Origin: Selenomonas sp.
GTDB taxonomy: Bacteria > Bacillota > Negativicutes > Selenomonadales > Selenomonadaceae
NCBI RefSeq assembly: GCF_022771645.1
Contig: NZ_JALFCU010000028.1
Coordinates: forward strand, 1 to 41,074
Direction: 5' to 3'
DNA: 41,074 nucleotides
In this document: in pieces, positions 25,182 to 32,076 of the stretch
Layout of the letters: every line of letters begins with the position of its first letter
Numbering within the stretch: the first letter of the stretch is position 1
Program-made: the position numbers and the translations under genes
Notes under the pieces: generated by a model
The model's database searches: none
What the model was told of the DNA's origin: nothing
Seen by the model: the letters and a program-made list of their open reading frames with translations, nothing else

Positions 25182-26220
25182 CGCTGAGCGTCTCCTTGCA
25201 GCAGGCGAGCAGCTCGCTTGCGGTGAGCGCTTCCTGCGGGTAATAATGGCTGGTCATCAGCGTTTCACGGAATCGTTCGCGCGTCGCGTCCGGCATCGCG
25301 GCGAGGAAGGCGTCGAGCGCCTCGGGCGCCGGTGCTTGCGCGTCTTTGCCCGTCGATGCGGGATGCGCGAGGAACGCAGCGTAAAACGGCGCCGCGAGGC
25401 GGACGTCGACGGCGGCGTGCGCGCGGAGCTCGTGCCAGATGCGCAGGCCTTCCCAATCGAAGTCGCCGAAATACCATGCGACGTGTGTGTCACACGGATA
25501 CCCCGACTGCATCGGCAATGCGTCGATACTTGCAGAAATCTTCCAGCCGTAGCCGAGCACGAGGCTCGTGAAGCCGGTTTCCGCGAGGTGCGACGCGAGC
25601 GCCATCCACGGCGCCTTGTTCTCGACGATGAGATGATGATGCACAGAACCCGCGAGCGGATGAAACGCCATCATGAGCGGGTCGGCCTCGGGCGCGATGG
25701 CGAGCGCGTCGCGGGAAAGGTTCAGCCGAGGGAGCAGCTCGCCATGCGCGAGCAAATATTTTTCATCGCCGAAGATGTCATACGAACGTTGTTGGAGCGA
25801 CGTCTTTGGTAGCGCGGATGGCGGGCAGGGCAGGCGCTTGCACCAGCGGCTCAGCGATTCGATGGCTGCGCGGTCTTGCTGCCATGCGTCATAGGGATGC
25901 GCGAGATACCATGAGAGGTCGAGCGCGCCCGTGATGCCAAGAGCAATCGCCTCGTGCTGGATGCGCGCCGCCGTCGCGGCGATCAGAGGGCCGGGATGGA
26001 TCGTATATTTCCGCGCGAGGCCGCCGGCATCCGTGCCGCTCGCCTTGACGGGGACGAGCACGCCGTCTGTTTCGAGCGCCGCGACCGCCGCGCGGAACGC
26101 GGCGTACGCCATGCGCGGGAACGCCGCCTGCATCGCGTCGAGCGTCACGGTCTTGCGTCGCTGCTGCAAGAGCCAGCCGCGCAGGCCGTCGTTGATCGTG
26201 AACTTTTTTTGCGTTGCCAA
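25171..26220 (-). CDS. jetD: Wadjet defence nuclease JetD (DUF2220/Toprim-like)
   Basis: JetD is the topoisomerase-VI-A/Toprim-like nuclease that cuts the trapped plasmid. In this 349-residue protein a winged-helix-like N-terminus (GLRGWLLQQRRKTVTLDAMQAAFPRMAYAAFRAAVAAL) precedes the Toprim-like domain. That domain has IVENKAPW with Glu200, and AWYFGDFDWEGLRIW with Asp253 and Asp255: the conserved Glu and DxD metal ligands, so the nuclease looks intact. The start is TTG 26220, only three bases after the stop of the zinc-ribbon gene, with AAGG upstream. The order here (JetD first, then A, B, C) differs from the ABCD order of the classic type I locus. Confidence 0.82.
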   Translation of the reverse strand: MATQKKFTINDGLRGWLLQQRRKTVTLDAMQAAFPRMAYAAFRAAVAALETDGVLVPVKASGTDAGGLARKYTIHPGPLIAATAARIQHEAIALGITGALDLSWYLAHPYDAWQQDRAAIESLSRWCKRLPCPPSALPKTSLQQRSYDIFGDEKYLLAHGELLPRLNLSRDALAIAPEADPLMMAFHPLAGSVHHHLIVENKAPWMALASHLAETGFTSLVLGYGWKISASIDALPMQSGYPCDTHVAWYFGDFDWEGLRIWHELRAHAAVDVRLAAPFYAAFLAHPASTGKDAQAPAPEALDAFLAAMPDATRERFRETLMTSHYYPQEALTASELLACCKETLSDGT

Positions 26221-26223
26221 AAT

Positions 26224-26514
26224 TTAGCGCGCCTTGCTCGCGAAGAGATAGATGGCGACCGTCAGCACGATGCCGAGCCCGCCCCAGAGCGGGCCTTTTT
26301 CGATGAACGCGTAAATCGTCGCGGCGAGGCAGAAGACGACGGCGAAGATCGTCTGCTTCGCGTTCTCGCGGCGGAACGCGAACGTGTCGTAGTCGACGCC
26401 GGTGATTTTCTTGAAACACGGCTTGCAGATGATTTCCTCGCGGCCGTCCTCCGTCTTGTGGCGCAGCGCGTCCTTTTCGTCCATGATGGTTTCGCAGTGT
26501 TCACATTTGAGCAT
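26224..26514 (-). CDS. Small membrane zinc-ribbon protein, first gene of the Jet operon
   Basis: This 96-residue protein starts MLKCEHCETIMDEKDALRH. It has CEHC (residues 4-7) and CKPC (about 30-33) as a zinc ribbon, then a linker. Two hydrophobic helices follow (about 54-70, TIFAVVFCLAATIYAFI, and 75-92, LWGGLGIVLTVAIYLFA), ending in a Lys-Ala-Arg tail. The ribbon should face the cytoplasm if both ends are inside (inference). ATG 26514 has AGGAGGAG eight bases upstream. Its stop is three bases before the jetD start, so it is expressed with the Jet genes. It is not one of the four known Wadjet subunits. It could be a new accessory factor or an unrelated passenger. Confidence 0.7.
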   Translation of the reverse strand: MLKCEHCETIMDEKDALRHKTEDGREEIICKPCFKKITGVDYDTFAFRRENAKQTIFAVVFCLAATIYAFIEKGPLWGGLGIVLTVAIYLFASKAR

Positions 26515-26550
26515 GATGCTCCTCCTTCGCTTTTTTAAAATTCGTTTCTT

Positions 26551-26579
26551 ATTCTATCGCAAAAGCGCGGGCGTGACTA
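26551..26579 (-). promoter_or_regulatory. Weak promoter of the Jet operon
   Basis: On the minus strand TAGTCA (26579-26574) and TAGAAT (26556-26551) are 17 bases apart. The ATG at 26514 lies 36 bases downstream. The -35 is a weak match. Confidence 0.4.
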
Positions 26580-26651
26580 GCTTTTTCCGTCAGCGAGCTT
26601 CCCGCGTATACGACTGGTCGGTCAGGACTGTGATAAATTTTACAAAACATA

Positions 26652-26680
26652 TTGACAAACCATAAACGAAGTGGTATGAT
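26652..26680 (+). promoter_or_regulatory. Near-consensus promoter of the nitrogenase-like operon
   Basis: TTGACA (26652-26657) and TATGAT (26675-26680) are 17 bases apart. A half-site AAACATATT (26645-26653) overlaps the -35. A strong core promoter with an overlapping operator suggests tight repression that is lifted under a specific condition. Confidence 0.75.
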
Positions 26681-26687
26681 TCAAATC

Positions 26688-26710
26688 AAACATATTTATG
26701 AAATATGTTT
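26688..26710. promoter_or_regulatory. 23-bp perfect palindrome at the operon start site (operator)
   Basis: Left arm AAACATATTT (26688-26697), spacer ATG, right arm AAATATGTTT (26701-26710). It begins eight bases after the -10 box and so covers the likely transcription start. It is repeated in part as AAACATATT over the -35. It does not match motifs I know for Fur, BirA, CymR or NrpR. Confidence 0.6.
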
Positions 26711-26732
26711 TGAGAAACGGAGGCGCAAGCTG

Positions 26733-27083
26733 ATGCAGACAGGCATGAAACTGGCGCCGGGGGAGATCCCCGCGTCCGTCATGGACGGGATTCTTCTGTT
26801 GTTGAAGGAGACGCGTTATGGCCAGATTGTTCTGGTCGCCCAAGATCGCCGCCTGATCCAAGTCGAGCGCAGAGAAAAGATCCGCGTGAAGGAGGGGCAG
26901 CTGGCACGTATCGCCTGCCGCATTTCCGAGCAGGCATTCCCGGAACTCGCCGAGCGCATCCGCGCGTCGTTCCGCAAGCTCGATTACGGGCAGCTGGTGC
27001 TCGTGGTCAAGGACGGCGACGTCGTGCAGATGGAGCGCACGGTGAAGGAACGCTTCACGGGGCTGAACGGCGAAGGCATTTGA
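26733..27083 (+). CDS. YezD-like (DUF2292) protein with two tandem domains
   Basis: Both halves of this 116-residue protein resemble the small YezD/DUF2292 domain. They share YGQIVLVAQDRRLIQVERREKIRVKEG (about 28-54) and YGQLVLVVKDGDVVQMERTVKERF (about 86-109). Each has the family pattern of an aromatic-G start, a beta hairpin with D-G-x-V-x-Q and ERxEK. Known YezD-type proteins are short single domains found with sulfur-assimilation genes. The role is undefined. ATG 26733 has GGAGG nine bases upstream. It is the first gene after the regulated promoter. A strong terminator separates it from the nifB-like gene. Confidence 0.65.
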   Translation: MQTGMKLAPGEIPASVMDGILLLLKETRYGQIVLVAQDRRLIQVERREKIRVKEGQLARIACRISEQAFPELAERIRASFRKLDYGQLVLVVKDGDVVQMERTVKERFTGLNGEGI

Positions 27084-27124
27084 GACAAGTTCATACCATC
27101 GTTTGCAGGTCATCTGAAACACAG

Positions 27125-27179
27125 AAGCCTGCCACAGTTTTTTCGCGTAAAGCGGGAGAAGACTGTGGCAGGCTTTTTT
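27125..27179 (+). terminator. Internal terminator/attenuator between the yezD-like and nifB-like genes
   Basis: A perfect 14-bp stem (27125-27138 with 27162-27175) ends in TTTTTT. The nifB-like ATG is 46 bases further and I see no promoter in between. GCAGG at 27105-27109 could pair with CCTGC inside the left arm, a possible antiterminator, but five bases is weak. Confidence 0.8.
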
Positions 27180-27224
27180 GTCGGCTGCAAACGACGGAGG
27201 TGCTGGAGGAAAGAAGGAAGCTTT

Positions 27225-28088
27225 ATGGACATCGAACGCGTGCGGGAACTTCATCCGTGCTTCGGCGCGCGGCAGAACCGCGGCCGCATTCATCTGCCGG
27301 TCTGCCCGGGCTGCAACATCGCGTGCCGCTTCTGCGACCGCGCAATCAATGATGTCGATGTGCGGCCGGGCGTCGCGCGCTGCGTGATCGAGCCGGAGGA
27401 GGCCGTCAATTACGTCGAGAAGGCGCGGCGTTTCTGCCCGGAGCTCAGCGTCGTCGGCATCGCGGGGCCTGGAGACACGCTCGCGACGGATCGCGCGATC
27501 GAGACGTTCCGCGCCATCGGCGACCGTTTCCCCGACCTTTTGAAGTGCATGAGCACGAACGGGCTGCTGCTGCCGGAAAAAGCGGACGCGCTCATCGACA
27601 TCGGGCTTGACACGCTGACCGTCACGGTGAATGCCGTCGACCCGGCCATCGAGGCGCGCATCAACCGCGGCATCCGCTATCATGGCAAGCATTACGAGGG
27701 CGAGGAGGCGGCAGAGATCTTGATCCGCAACCAGCTCGCGGGCATCCGCAAGATGGCGGCGGCCGGCGTCGTGGTGAAGGTCAATACCGTGCTCATCCTC
27801 GAGATCAACCGCTTCCACATCAAGGAGGTCGCGAAGGCGGTCGCCGCGGTGGGCGCGACGATGTACAACATCATCCCGCTCATCCCGCAGGCGGAGCTCG
27901 CGTGGTGCGCCATCCCGACGTGCGCGGAGATCGAGCGCGCGCGGGCGGAGGCGTCGAAGTACATCGACGTGTTCCGTCACTGCCAGCGCTGCCGCGCCGA
28001 CGCCGTCGGCGTACCGGGCCGCACGGAGTGCGGGCGGCAGGTCTGGCAGGACAAGCTCCGCGTCCGCGAGACGTTCTCGCACGGCTGA
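27225..28088 (+). CDS. NifB-like radical SAM protein without NifX domain
   Basis: NifB joins two [4Fe-4S] clusters with a SAM-derived carbide to make the Fe8S9C precursor of nitrogenase cofactors. This 287-residue protein has the NifB opening HPCFGARQNRGRIHLPVCPGCNIACRFCDRAIN, with CX3CX2C at Cys30, 34, 37 and the family-specific HPCF. It continues with RPGVARCVIEPEEAV, VVGIAGPGDTLA, MSTNGLLLPE and TLTVTVNAVDP. It ends with HCQRCRADAVGVPGR, a C-terminal CxxC like that of NifB. Classical diazotroph NifB carries a fused NifX-like domain; here that is absent and a NifX-like gene follows separately. ATG 27225 is preceded by AAGGAAG. A MarB-like (methylthio-alkane reductase) role fits as well as a nitrogenase one. 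Confidence 0.85.
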   Translation: MDIERVRELHPCFGARQNRGRIHLPVCPGCNIACRFCDRAINDVDVRPGVARCVIEPEEAVNYVEKARRFCPELSVVGIAGPGDTLATDRAIETFRAIGDRFPDLLKCMSTNGLLLPEKADALIDIGLDTLTVTVNAVDPAIEARINRGIRYHGKHYEGEEAAEILIRNQLAGIRKMAAAGVVVKVNTVLILEINRFHIKEVAKAVAAVGATMYNIIPLIPQAELAWCAIPTCAEIERARAEASKYIDVFRHCQRCRADAVGVPGRTECGRQVWQDKLRVRETFSHG

Positions 28089-28137
28089 AGACGCGTGCAT
28101 CGCATCATTGATTTGTAGAAAAGAAAGAGGGATTCTT

Positions 28138-28995
28138 GTGGCAAAGAACACATTGCGTCAGATTGCAATTTATGGGAAAGGCGGCATCGGCAAGTCGACG
28201 ACGACGCAGAACCTCACGGCCGGCCTCGCGGAGCTCGGCAAGCACGTCATGGTCGTCGGCTGCGATCCGAAGGCGGACTCGACACGCCTGCTGCTCGGCG
28301 GCCTCGCCCAGCGCACGGTGCTCGACACGCTGCGCGAGGAGGGCGAGGACATCGACCTTTCGCGCATCATGAAGACGGGCTACAAGGGCACGCGCTGCGT
28401 GGAGTCCGGCGGCCCAGAGCCGGGCGTCGGCTGCGCCGGGCGCGGCATCATCACGTCCATCGGCCTCCTCGAGCGCCTCGGCGCGTACACGGACGACCTC
28501 GACTACGTCTTTTACGACGTGCTCGGCGATGTCGTCTGCGGCGGCTTCGCGATGCCGATCCGCGAAGGCAAGGCGAAGGAAATCTACATCGTCGCGAGTG
28601 GCGAGATGATGTCCCTCTACGCGGCAAACAACATCTCGAAAGGCATTCAGCGCTACGCGAAGAAAGGCGGCGTGCGGCTCGGGGACATCATCTGCAACAG
28701 TCGCAACGTCGACCGCGAGATCGAGCTCTTGCGCGCGTTTGCGAGCGAGCTCGGGACGCAGCTCATCCATTTCGTGCCGCGCGACAACATCGTGCAGCAC
28801 GCGGAGATCCGTCGCAAAACGGTCATCGAGTATAGCCCCGAGTCGCATCAGGCGGACGAATACCGCGCGCTCGCGAAGGAAATCGAAGAGAACCAAAAAT
28901 TCGTCATCCCGACGCCCATGACGCAGGAACGGCTGGAAGAAATCTTGCTCGAGTACGGCCTCATGGACAACCTGGAGGATGACTATCGCATTTGA
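28138..28995 (+). CDS. NifH-like nitrogenase-type iron protein (reductase)
   Basis: This would be the ATP-driven electron donor to the NifDK-like pair. The P-loop is GKGGIGKS (13-20). The cluster ligands Cys99 (GPEPGVGCAGRGI) and Cys134 (DVLGDVVCGGFAMPI) match the Cys97/Cys132 pair of NifH. Arg102, the ADP-ribosylation site equivalent, is kept. Switch regions GCDPKADSTRLLL and FYDVLGD are present. The GTG start at 28138 follows AGAGGG by six bases and gives MAKNTLRQIAIYGKGG, 285 residues. The earlier in-frame start at 28108 lacks a ribosome site. It lies 49 bases after the nifB-like gene. The C-terminal region has a normal length. Confidence 0.92.
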   Translation: MAKNTLRQIAIYGKGGIGKSTTTQNLTAGLAELGKHVMVVGCDPKADSTRLLLGGLAQRTVLDTLREEGEDIDLSRIMKTGYKGTRCVESGGPEPGVGCAGRGIITSIGLLERLGAYTDDLDYVFYDVLGDVVCGGFAMPIREGKAKEIYIVASGEMMSLYAANNISKGIQRYAKKGGVRLGDIICNSRNVDREIELLRAFASELGTQLIHFVPRDNIVQHAEIRRKTVIEYSPESHQADEYRALAKEIEENQKFVIPTPMTQERLEEILLEYGLMDNLEDDYRI

Positions 28996-29023
28996 ATTAG
29001 CTTGTTCGAAGGGAAGTGTGCGG

Positions 29024-29434
29024 ATGGAGGGAAAAACGAAGGCCGCGATCCGCATCGCGGCAGCTTCGAGCGACGGCGTCACGATCGACCGCCATTTCGG
29101 CCACGCCGACGTGTTTTCCATTTTGGAAACGACGGCAGATGGCGCATCGTTCACGGAGGTCGAGCGGCGCACGGTGTCGCCGCCCTGTCAGCACGGCCAT
29201 CACGAAGCAGACGCCATGCAGGCCGTCGTCGCGGCGCTCGGCGACTGCCAGTACGTGCTGGCGGAGGCCATCGGCCGCGTGGCGGCCGCGCATCTCGCGG
29301 CGAGCGGCATCACGCCGCTCGAGACGGAAGACACGATGACAATCGCCGAGGCCGCAGAGAACGTGCTCGCCTATGAACGGCGGCAGAGGCGGCTGCGTTC
29401 GACGCCGTTCCGCGGGCAGAATCAGACATCATAA
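29024..29434 (+). CDS. NifX/NafY-type cofactor-binding protein
   Basis: This 136-residue protein belongs to the dinitrogenase iron-molybdenum cofactor biosynthesis family, which binds or carries NifB-derived clusters. The hallmark is RIAAASSDGVTIDRHFGHADVFSILE near the N-terminus (ID-x-HFG-A). CQHGHHEADAMQAVVAAL, GDCQYVLAEAIGR and AASGITPLET follow. Conserved His and Cys in HFGHA and CQHGHH could ligate a cluster. ATG 29024 has AAGGGA nine bases upstream, 28 bases after the nifH-like stop. The last 20 residues are Arg-rich and look extraneous. It probably replaces the domain missing from the NifB-like protein. Confidence 0.82.
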   Translation: MEGKTKAAIRIAAASSDGVTIDRHFGHADVFSILETTADGASFTEVERRTVSPPCQHGHHEADAMQAVVAALGDCQYVLAEAIGRVAAAHLAASGITPLETEDTMTIAEAAENVLAYERRQRRLRSTPFRGQNQTS

Positions 29435-29490
29435 AGGTCGTTGCAAATCAGTCAAAGGACACATTTATGGAAATGAAGGGAGCGTTTCCC

Positions 29491-30516
29491 ATGGCAATTC
29501 ATCATTCGATTACGGAACTCATCGGCCATACGCCGCTGTTGGAGCTCACAAATTATGAGCAGGAGCAGCAGTTGTCAGCGGAAGTGGTCGTGAAGCTCGA
29601 ATATTTCAACCCGAACCAGAGCGTCAAAGACCGCATCGCCAACGCCATGATCGAGGACGCGGAGCGTCGCGGCCTGCTGCACAAGGGCGATACCATCGTC
29701 GAGACGACGAGCGGCAACACCGGCATCGGCCTGGCGGCCATCGCAGCGGCCAAAGGCTATAAGTTCCGCGTCTATATTCAGGACCAGGTCAGCGAGGAGC
29801 GCTTCCAGGTGATCCATGCGTTCGGCGGAGAGACCATCAAGCTCGGCGACGATCCGGAACTTGCCCGTATCCTCGAGGCGACGCAGGGCGATTTTGTGGC
29901 GGCCTGCCACGCGCTGCACGCACGTTACGCCAACAAGCGTGGTTATTTCTTCGTGGATCAGGTGAGCAACCCGGCCAATCCGGACGTGCATCGGCGCACG
30001 ACTGGCCCGGAAATCTGGCAGGATACCGAGGGCAAGGTCGATATTCTGGTGGCGGCCGTCGGCACGGGCGGCACGATCTCTGGTACGGGTGCGTATCTGA
30101 AAGCGCAGAATCCCGCACTGCAGGTGGTGGCCGTGCAGCCGGGGCCGGATTCGATTCCGACTCCGGAAAACCCGGCGCCAGAGGCGGAAATCACGGGCGT
30201 GCATGCCTTCGAGGGCGTCGACGCCGCCCGCGTGCCGTCGACGCTGGATCGGCAGATTTACGATGAGGTGCTCTCCGTCGAAGGCGAAGATGCGATTGCT
30301 ACCGCCAGAGCCGTAGCCAAGAGCGATGGCATCCTGATCGGCACGTCTTCCGGTGCGGCCATTCATGCCGCCACGTTGCTGGCCCGCCGCCCGGAGAACC
30401 GGGGCAAGCGCATTGTCGTCGTGCTGGCGGATACGGGGCTGCGCTACCTCTCCACAAACCTGTTCGCTGACAGCGAGGAAGCGGAGGAAGAACTGCCGCG
30501 TGCTGTCAATGCGTGA
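29491..30516 (+). CDS. cysK: Cysteine synthase family PLP enzyme
   Basis: This enzyme class replaces O-acetylserine's acetate with sulfide, or with a related thiol, to give cysteine or an analogue. The PLP lysine is in NPNQSVKDRIA (about residue 39). The phosphate loop TSGNTGIGLA follows, then VGTGGTISGTGAYLK and GTSSGAAIHAA. The protein has 341 residues. ATG 29491 (MAIHHS) has GGGAG eight bases upstream; the frame also opens at 29467. Its codon use differs from the neighbours: Thr is often ACC, ACT or ACA, whereas the flanking genes use ACG almost alone. This suggests a separate origin. In this operon it could capture sulfide or methanethiol released by the reductase, but the exact acceptor cannot be told from sequence. 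Confidence 0.85.
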   Translation: MAIHHSITELIGHTPLLELTNYEQEQQLSAEVVVKLEYFNPNQSVKDRIANAMIEDAERRGLLHKGDTIVETTSGNTGIGLAAIAAAKGYKFRVYIQDQVSEERFQVIHAFGGETIKLGDDPELARILEATQGDFVAACHALHARYANKRGYFFVDQVSNPANPDVHRRTTGPEIWQDTEGKVDILVAAVGTGGTISGTGAYLKAQNPALQVVAVQPGPDSIPTPENPAPEAEITGVHAFEGVDAARVPSTLDRQIYDEVLSVEGEDAIATARAVAKSDGILIGTSSGAAIHAATLLARRPENRGKRIVVVLADTGLRYLSTNLFADSEEAEEELPRAVNA

Positions 30517-30579
30517 GGAAACGCGGATGAACTCGTCATCCGGGCGGATTCGTCTGTATTTCCCGAAGGAGGTTTTCCT

Positions 30580-32070
30580 ATGGCCATCCAATTGGATTTA
30601 TCTGATATCGGCACGCGCGAGAGCCGCCTCGGCTCGATCACGGGCTATGCCGGCGACCTCAAAGACCTCGCGCGCCGCAGCGAATGCGGGACGCTGCGCG
30701 GCTGCTCGCGCTGCTTCTCGCAGTCGAGCACGTGCCTGTCGGCCTGCGCGCTGTCGCAGCTCTCGGGCATCCGCGACGTCGCTGTCGTGCATCACGGCCC
30801 CGCGGGCTGCTCGACGACGGGCACGCAGAGCTTCCGCGTGACGAAGCAGGTCGCGAAAAAGCGCGGCATCGAGAACCACACGGTCTACATCGGCACGGAC
30901 ATGGACGAGAACGACACGATTTTCGGCGCGGGCGAAAAGCTCGCCGACATCGTGCGCACGACGTACCGGCGCTATCATCCGCAGGCGATCTTCGTCGCGA
31001 GCTCGTGCGCGGCCGGCGTCATCGGCGAGGACATCGACAGCATCGTCGACGACCTCCGGGAGGAGATCCCCGTGCCGATCGCGCCCGTGCACTGCGAGGG
31101 CTTCAAGTCGCGCATCTGGGCGACGGGCTTTGACATCTCCGACCACGCCGTGCTGACGTCCATTGTCGAGCCGCCGAAAGAAAAGCGCAACACGATCAAT
31201 TTCAAGAACTTCTACGAGTCGGCGCGCCCGGAGATCATCAAGATTTTCGCGGAGTTCGGCGTGAAGCCGGTGTTCCTCTACGCGAATGCGACGGTCGACG
31301 AGCTACGCCACATGTCGGAAGCGCGCGCGACCGTCTGCATCTGCGGCACGCTTGGCAACTACCTCGGCACGGCGCTCGAGCAGGAGTACGGCGTGCCGTA
31401 CGTGAGGAGCATCAATCCTTTGGGCGTCACGGGCTTCGAGACGTGGCTGCGCGCCATCGGCAAGGCCATCGGCGAGGAGGAAAAGGTCGAGGCCTACATC
31501 GCGCGCGAGCGCGCAATTTACCTGCCGAAAATCGAGGAGGTCAAGAAGGAACTGCGCGGCCTGCGCTGCGTCATCGGCATGGGCCCTGGCTACACGTTCG
31601 AGGTCTCGCGCGTGCTGCAGGAGCTCGGCATGGAAGTCGCCTGGGGCGCGGCGTGGCATTACGACAAACAATACGACAACGGCAAAGTGCCGCCGTCCAT
31701 GGACTACCTCCTGAAGCACGGGCAGAATTTCAAGGCGAGCGTCGCGGACCAGCAGAATTTCGAAGTGCTGAACATCCTGAACCGCGAGCAGCCGGACCTC
31801 TATCTCTCGCGTCATCCGGGCTCGACGGTCTGGGCCATCAAGCAGGGCTTCCCGGCGCTGTTCGTCGCGGACGAGTACATGATTTTCGGCTACAAGGGCA
31901 CGCTCGATTTCGCCTACGAGGTGCTGAACGCGATCCGCAACCGCAGCTTTGAAAAAAACCTCGCGGCGCATGTGCGGCTGCCGTACACGAAATGGTGGTA
32001 CGATCAGAACGTCGACGCGTTCCTCGAGCATCCGGCGGGCGCAGACGCGAAAACAGCAGGGGAGGCGTGA
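30580..32070 (+). CDS. NifD-like nitrogenase-type component alpha subunit
   Basis: This 496-residue protein is a catalytic alpha-like subunit of a nitrogenase-like enzyme. P-cluster cysteines align as Cys52 (RSECG...CLSACAL), Cys77 (HHGPAGCSTTG) and Cys143 (VASSCAAGVIGEDI). Cys255 in CICGTLGNYLG aligns with the cofactor ligand Cys275 of NifD. The C-terminal cofactor His442 region (PYHGFDG) aligns with FGYKGTLD, so the ligand His is replaced by Lys439. A His in YLSRHPGS (His412) is the only nearby candidate. The Cys-rich N-terminus (GCSRCFSQSSTC) is unusual. The ATG at 30580 has AAGGAGG seven bases upstream. It is closest in plan to MarD and other non-nitrogen-fixing relatives; substrate unproven. 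Confidence 0.85.
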   Translation: MAIQLDLSDIGTRESRLGSITGYAGDLKDLARRSECGTLRGCSRCFSQSSTCLSACALSQLSGIRDVAVVHHGPAGCSTTGTQSFRVTKQVAKKRGIENHTVYIGTDMDENDTIFGAGEKLADIVRTTYRRYHPQAIFVASSCAAGVIGEDIDSIVDDLREEIPVPIAPVHCEGFKSRIWATGFDISDHAVLTSIVEPPKEKRNTINFKNFYESARPEIIKIFAEFGVKPVFLYANATVDELRHMSEARATVCICGTLGNYLGTALEQEYGVPYVRSINPLGVTGFETWLRAIGKAIGEEEKVEAYIARERAIYLPKIEEVKKELRGLRCVIGMGPGYTFEVSRVLQELGMEVAWGAAWHYDKQYDNGKVPPSMDYLLKHGQNFKASVADQQNFEVLNILNREQPDLYLSRHPGSTVWAIKQGFPALFVADEYMIFGYKGTLDFAYEVLNAIRNRSFEKNLAAHVRLPYTKWWYDQNVDAFLEHPAGADAKTAGEA

Positions 32071-32076
32071 CGAGCT

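Noticed and set aside
26698..26733. Eleven-residue leader ORF whose stop overlaps the YezD-like start (TGATG)
   Set aside because: It has no ribosome site, its ATG is the spacer of the palindrome, and the peptide shows no runs of a regulatory amino acid. Probably chance.
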